Assembly (NCBI RefSeq): GCF_901000735.1
Contig: NC_081542.1
Coordinates: forward strand, 46,230,238-46,294,237
Reading direction: 5' to 3'
DNA from: Corylus avellana
Lineage: Eukaryota > Streptophyta > Magnoliopsida > Fagales > Betulaceae
DNA length: 64,000 nt
Below, piece after piece: positions 59,950 through 64,000 of this stretch. The notes below the pieces were generated by a model, which did not search any database, was not told where the DNA came from, and saw only the letters and a list, made by a program, of their open reading frames with translations. Positions within the stretch are counted from its first letter, which is position 1. Each line of letters starts with the position of its first letter. The position numbers were made by a program, and so were the translations under genes.

Positions 59950-59980
59950 AGATATGTTGACTTGACTTTTCAACCCCATC
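59950..59980 (-). promoter_or_regulatory. Double W-box core upstream of CRK F
   Basis: GTTGACTTGACTTTTCAACC at 59956-59975 holds two directly adjacent TTGAC cores about 205-210 bases upstream of the F start. A related TGACTTTTCAACCCC word lies upstream of CRK D (43001-43015). WRKY binding is an inference from the motif. Confidence 0.5.
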
Positions 59981-60000
59981 AAGTCTACTAGTTTTAGCCT

Positions 60001-60330
60001 TCAGATCGGGCGCGTGCCGCCCACCGGTCGTCCACCAACTGTCTCAGTGCCGAAGCCGAGTCGCCACCGACATCCGGTGGCCGGTAGACCGTACTGAATT
60101 TCCCTACCGACGTCGGTTCGGTCGGTAGGCGAAATGGGTTTCGCGAAGTTGGTTTCGACAATGATGTTCACTAACGTTGTTTTCCAACGGGCGTTCTCTT
60201 AAAACTTCGAAAGAGTTGAGTTTACTTTTGTTCATTTGTTTAATGATTTACTGCGCTACCTCTATTCATTTGTTTGATGGTTTGAGCATTTTCGGCGGAA
60301 GAACCAAAGGTTATTTTTATCTAAAATAAT
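60001..60330. other. GC-rich island of unknown origin
   Basis: About 180 bases (60005-60185) are far richer in GC than anything nearby. They contain dyads such as CCGACGTCGG and repeated CGGTCGG/CCGACCG words. A short minus-strand frame is open across it, but no family was recognised. It may be a piece of a mobile element or captured DNA. Confidence 0.4.
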
Positions 60331-61005
60331 TTTTCAAAAAAACTCTTATATTGGATTAACTAAAAAAAATGTAAAATAGATAATTGATTGAAATAGCTAA
60401 AAAAAAAGCTAAATATAACAGCACTTTTCAAGTGAGCTATTTTATTTTTCATTGTTTCTCTCACCTATTTTTTTTTTTTCCCAAATTTTTTCCTACTTTT
60501 TCTCTTCATGTTCTCTTTTTCTCAAAATTTTAAATATTTTTCCTCTCACATGTTCTCTTTTTTCTCAAAACTTTTCTTACTTTTAATAATATTTTAATAG
60601 AATAAATAGAAATATAGCTAATCGGATGTAGAGACATTTAAAAATGGCTTAGCTAAACTAGATAAAAGTGAGTTTTGAGCAACTATTTTACATAAAAATA
60701 TGGCTCCTCTATTGGGAATGCTAGAGAAATATGGCTCATCCATTTTACATGTTATCTTTTTCCTAAAACTTTTATCACTTTTAATAATATTTAAATTATA
60801 GAAATAACAATATAGTTAATCGAATGTAGGAGACCTTTAAAAATTCATTAGCTAAACTAGATAAAGTGCGTTTTGAGAAGCTATTTTGCATAAAAATTTA
60901 GCTCCTCCATTGAGAATGCTCTTAGCTAAATTAGATAAAAGTGAGTTTTGATGAGCTATTTTGTATTAAAATTTGGTTCCTCTATTGTGAATGCTCTTAC
61001 TGTGA
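60331..61005. mobile_element. Nested or tandem MITE copies
   Basis: Three related blocks, about 60595-60735, 60775-60925 and 60926-61003, share AGCTAAACTAGATAAA, GTGAGTTTTGA, AGCTATTTT, and end with CTCCTCTATTG-GAATGCT. The terminal GAGCATTC-CAATGGAGGA style is common among plant MITEs. Confidence 0.6.
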
Positions 61006-61705
61006 CCTGTGGTTAGTGGCGGAGTCAAAATCTTCTGGGGTAAAGATTTATTATTATTATTTTTTTTATGAATATATATAAAAAAAAAAATCAAAGTTAA
61101 ATAAAATTTAGTTAAAAATGTTCTAAAAAATAATTAACGCAATAAATACACAATTAAAAAAATAATAATTATTGTTTAAAAATATAAATATAACTTACAA
61201 TTTATTTTGTCACGCCTAGCCTTTGTTTTTTTTTTTTAATATATACTCTTCGAATTTGATCTCTATCACTAGGATGGTAATCATAATTTTTTTTTTTTCC
61301 TAAACAAAGATTTGTTGGCAGAGTTGCTAAATCTACCTCAACACGAGTTTATTTAAAATTTGATTAGAATTCAACGGAATCATTGTTCTCCATAATCCAC
61401 GTAACTACAATTATATATCTCATAATATTAAAATATGTAACAAAAATTATATATTCATAAATCATAAAAAAATTAATTTAAACATCAATCTAAATATAAA
61501 AAGTCAATCAATGTAAAAATTTAATTACATAGCTCTCGGTCTCCAAACAATTGATTTAAATTGTTGAAGGCTTCGAATAGGAAGAAATACTGTAAAAAAA
61601 AAAATCTCAAATTGCAAATTGCAAATTGTTGAAGCAATTGCAAATAAGAGTTTTGATTCTTTTAAATATAATATATACAATTTAAAGACTCAAAGTGCAT
61701 GTGAG
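61006..61705. other. AT-rich intergenic, nothing recognised
   Basis: No exon-like or transposon-end signal was seen, only A and T runs. Confidence 0.5.
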
Positions 61706-61960
61706 ACTTGCGTGCAGCACTTGGCTCTCTTCTTCTTTTTTTTTTTTGTTTTTTTAAGTAATCCCTACCTTGGGTGCAGCACTTCCCATCCTTCTTTTAA
61801 TTGTTTTGTTTTTTTGTTTAGGGTGAAACTTGTCTCTCTTCTTTTTTTGTTTTTTAAGTAATCCTTGACTTGCGTGCAGCACTTGCCCATTCTTCTTTTA
61901 ATTGTTTTGTCTTTTTATTTTTATTTTTATTTTTTGGGGTGACATTGCACTTGCGTGGGT
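61706..61960. repeat. Tandem repeat of about 100 bp, 2.5 copies
   Basis: TAAGTAATCC...CTTGSGTGCAGCACTT followed by CATYCTTCTTTTAATTGTTTT occurs at about 61756 and again at about 61856. A partial copy is at 61708 (CTTGCGTGCAGCACTTGGCT). T runs between units explain the long meaningless frames nearby. Confidence 0.75.
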
Positions 61961-62399
61961 TTTTTTTTTTTTTTTTTTTAGTGGAACTATGCGTTTTGTG
62001 GTACTTTAAACTTGCCCCTGATGTGTTTTTGACGGTGGGCAATCAGAAATTTCGAAAAAAAAAATTTAGGAGTAAGATAATTCATTTGGAGGTGAGGGGG
62101 GCATTTCACCCTCTCAACCCCCTCCCTCCGACCCTGCCTGTGCCTGTGTTTCAAATGACAATACGCACGATAGCCTCAATTTTCCTGTGTGGCAGTAAAG
62201 GCTTTGAAAAATTGAAATCACAACATCAACATGTCTGCGTAAAAAAATAAAAAATAAAAAATCGCAACAACACGTCTGCTTTGAAAGTATTTTAGTATTT
62301 TAAAGGCTTGTTTGGGAAGGAAATCCTTCCCAACTTATCTCAATTTTTTTTTTTTTTTTTTTTTTTTTGTGGGGGGGTTAGGGGGGATGAATTCAAACT
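61961..62399. other. Intergenic with long T and G runs
   Basis: Contains T runs at 61960-61980 and 62346-62368 and a G run at 62370-62386. No gene. Confidence 0.5.
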
Positions 62400-62890
62400 C
62401 TTAGGTCATACGCTTGATTATTCTTTCATCCTACTTACATAATTAATTTTTACGTTACCTATAAAAAAAAATAATTAATTTTTACGTTGACTAGCTTACG
62501 GGGATGAAACATTATTTAATTTCTGAATCAAAACATTTAATCATACTTTAATTGATATAGACATAAGTGGTTGTGGACAAACAGAAACCCAAAATGAAAT
62601 TCTCTTCGTGGGAATGCAACAACATCACTGTCATTGCGTGCAAAACAAGAATTTTCTTCATCATGTCACAAGTTTTATTTACATAAATTTTTTAAACCAT
62701 GTGAATCTGGTAGGGAGTAACCAGACCAAGAGCGAATTAGCAACAGAAAAGAATTTCATCCACTCTCACTCAATTTCCTGGTATTGCCACTTTTTCCACG
62801 TCATAAGAGGCCACCTGCTTAGGGTAATTAAGGACTTCCAAGAAGGAGCTTTTCCTAAGATTTGCCTGACATATTAGCCACACAAATTAG
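62400..62890 (-). repeat. CRK upstream spacer, copy IV (partial)
   Basis: Minus-orientation match to spacers I-III: TTGATATAGACATAAGTGGTTGTGGACA, GTCATTGCGTGCAAAACA, the ACTTTTTCCACGTCAT complement, and GACATATTAGCCACACAAA. It retains the TTTAAACCATG-CTGGTAGGGAGTAA segment otherwise seen only in copy I (35426-35452). No CRK exon remains beside it before the copia element. Confidence 0.7.
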
Positions 62891-63095
62891 AAGCATTCAA
62901 AAGCAATATACCTTCTTTTCTTTTCTTTTTTTCATTTCATTTTCGTCATCTTTTTTTAATGCAAAACACCACCTTAGTATGATCCTAAAACTTGTAACAT
63001 AATTTAGACAATCATTAGTAAAAAAAAATTAATTGAATTAAGGTAACTTCGACCACTCTCATTGCCATGACAAAAACTAAAAATCAGAAAGATCT
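62891..63095. other. Short intergenic stretch before the copia LTR
   Basis: Nothing recognised apart from TTTTCTTT runs. Confidence 0.5.
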
Positions 63096-63419
63096 TGTTA
63101 GAATTTCACTAAATAAATCTGTCTTACTCCATATCATGTGAACAATAATGAAAAGAATGTAAAAACATACTTTCTTTGTTAGAAGATGAGTCTGCCATCT
63201 TCTTCCCTTTGTCCTGTTGTGTTGTGTGTGTAGAGGGTACTAGTCTCTCAACCTTAATTGCTCTAATGACCTAATGAAGTCTAATAGGTTAACTTCATTA
63301 TATATGTAGGGTGAGAGTACATGGCTTCCTCAAGTGTTTATAAAATTGGTCCAACCCATTATGGACCCAAATATTAAAATGACTATGCAGTCCACCCAAA
63401 AGTGAAATAAAATACAACA
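63096..63419 (-). mobile_element. Copia-type LTR (3' LTR on the minus strand)
   Basis: On the minus strand a polypurine tract AAGTGGGAGAT (63430-63420) is followed immediately by TGTTGTATT, the start of the LTR. The LTR ends ...TTCTAACA at 63096, giving TG...CA ends and a length of 324 bp. The 5-bp flank on the outer side is GATCT; its partner would be outside the window. Confidence 0.65.
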
Positions 63420-64000
63420 ATCTCCCACTTAGACTGCATAAGTCATTTAATTACCAAGTAAATAGAGATAAGCATCCTGAAAACACAATCTAATTCGGAT
63501 GTGTTTGCAACTACAAGTTAAGAACACATCGATAGGATTTATAACATATAACAAGTATTTCTAATCATGTGATCTAGAAAAATAGAATGCAAGTATTGCA
63601 CACAAATAGCACAAATAGTGATTACTATATTTTCAAATGAAGCCCACTGAGACAGACTAATGCACAATGTCTCATCGAGACTCACACACAATGTCTCGTA
63701 TCACAACGTCAATGCCATAGTTAACATAAATGCACGCAAAACAATATATATGGCAATGCAAAAATATTCACAATATACACAAGGCATATAACTCCCACTA
63801 ACTTAATAGAACAAAAGACTCTAACAGCCCCATGAGTTGCATGCTCCTAAAACACTATAGGAGCCAAAACCCTTGGTCAGTGGATCCGCCAACATATGTA
63901 CTGTGGGAGTATGCATAACTCAAATGTGAGATTCAACTAACTTTCTTTCTAAAATTAAATATTTTTACGTCAATATGTTTGTATCACAAGGAGCTCCTAG
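63420..64000 (-). pseudogene. 3' end of a decayed copia polyprotein and 3' untranslated part
   Basis: On the minus strand 63992-63860 can be read as a degraded RNase H end: HIDVK, YLILERKLVESH, a stop, then VMHTPTVHMLADPLTKG. ADPLTKG (63889-63869) is the conserved close of Ty1/copia RNase H. An extra A in the GACGTAAAAATATT stretch and a TGA show decay. The rest of the element lies beyond the right edge. Confidence 0.65.

Noticed and set aside
61870..62250. 126-codon plus-strand open frame rich in Phe
   Set aside because: It comes from long T runs in a tandem repeat region.

Overview
This is a eukaryotic nuclear window from a flowering plant, most likely a woody eudicot. Genes have GT-AG introns, the intergenic DNA is AT-rich and full of MITEs, LTR fragments and a CACTA transposon, and the gene families (DUF26 receptor kinases, NPH3 proteins, SD1-type S-receptor kinases) are plant-specific. 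A Fagales-type tree is only a guess from repeat style. Six runs of exactly 100 N mark scaffold gaps of unknown true size.

Layout. 1-2235 is intergenic with two small tandem duplications. 2595-8813 (minus) is an intact FYVE zinc-finger protein of 1331 aa with nine helical repeats. 11837-13861 (minus) is an intact NPH3/BTB gene. 15184-16957 (minus) holds cysteine-rich receptor kinase (CRK) copy A, which lacks its ectodomain exon. 17428-19192 (minus) is a broken SEC10 exocyst gene. 20075-20996 is a 62-bp GATC-rich satellite. After a gap, 21416-26280 repeats 12382-17245 almost perfectly: NPH3 copy 2, cut by the gap, and CRK copy B, which has its ectodomain but a premature stop near the C-terminus.

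The remainder is a CRK cluster. CRK C (30067-33779) looks complete. CRK D (38266-42881) is complete apart from an apparent extra intron in its transmembrane exon. CRK E (58378-59191, plus strand) is an inverted near-copy of the D ectodomain exon. CRK F is only a 5' tip at 59735-59753. Four copies of one upstream spacer, in alternating orientation, lie at 34790-36019, 43000-45845, 56848-58370 and 62400-62890. These spacers have caught a solo LTR, two MITEs and, at the end of one, a 7.5-kb CACTA element (45878-53348) with a 3-bp target duplication. An ectodomain-less SD1 S-receptor kinase pseudogene (53485-55313) sits next to the CACTA element. The right edge runs into a decayed copia retrotransposon.

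How the genes relate. The CRKs are plasma-membrane receptor kinases, probably used in stress or defence sensing. Their promoters carry clustered TTGAC (W-box core) motifs, which suggests WRKY control. The FYVE and SEC10 families both act in membrane trafficking and NPH3 proteins are E3-ligase adaptors, but nothing here indicates that these genes form a pathway. The main story is structural: duplication, inversion, possible gene conversion, transposon insertion and an apparent intron gain in a receptor-kinase cluster. I did not find a convincing new multi-gene system.
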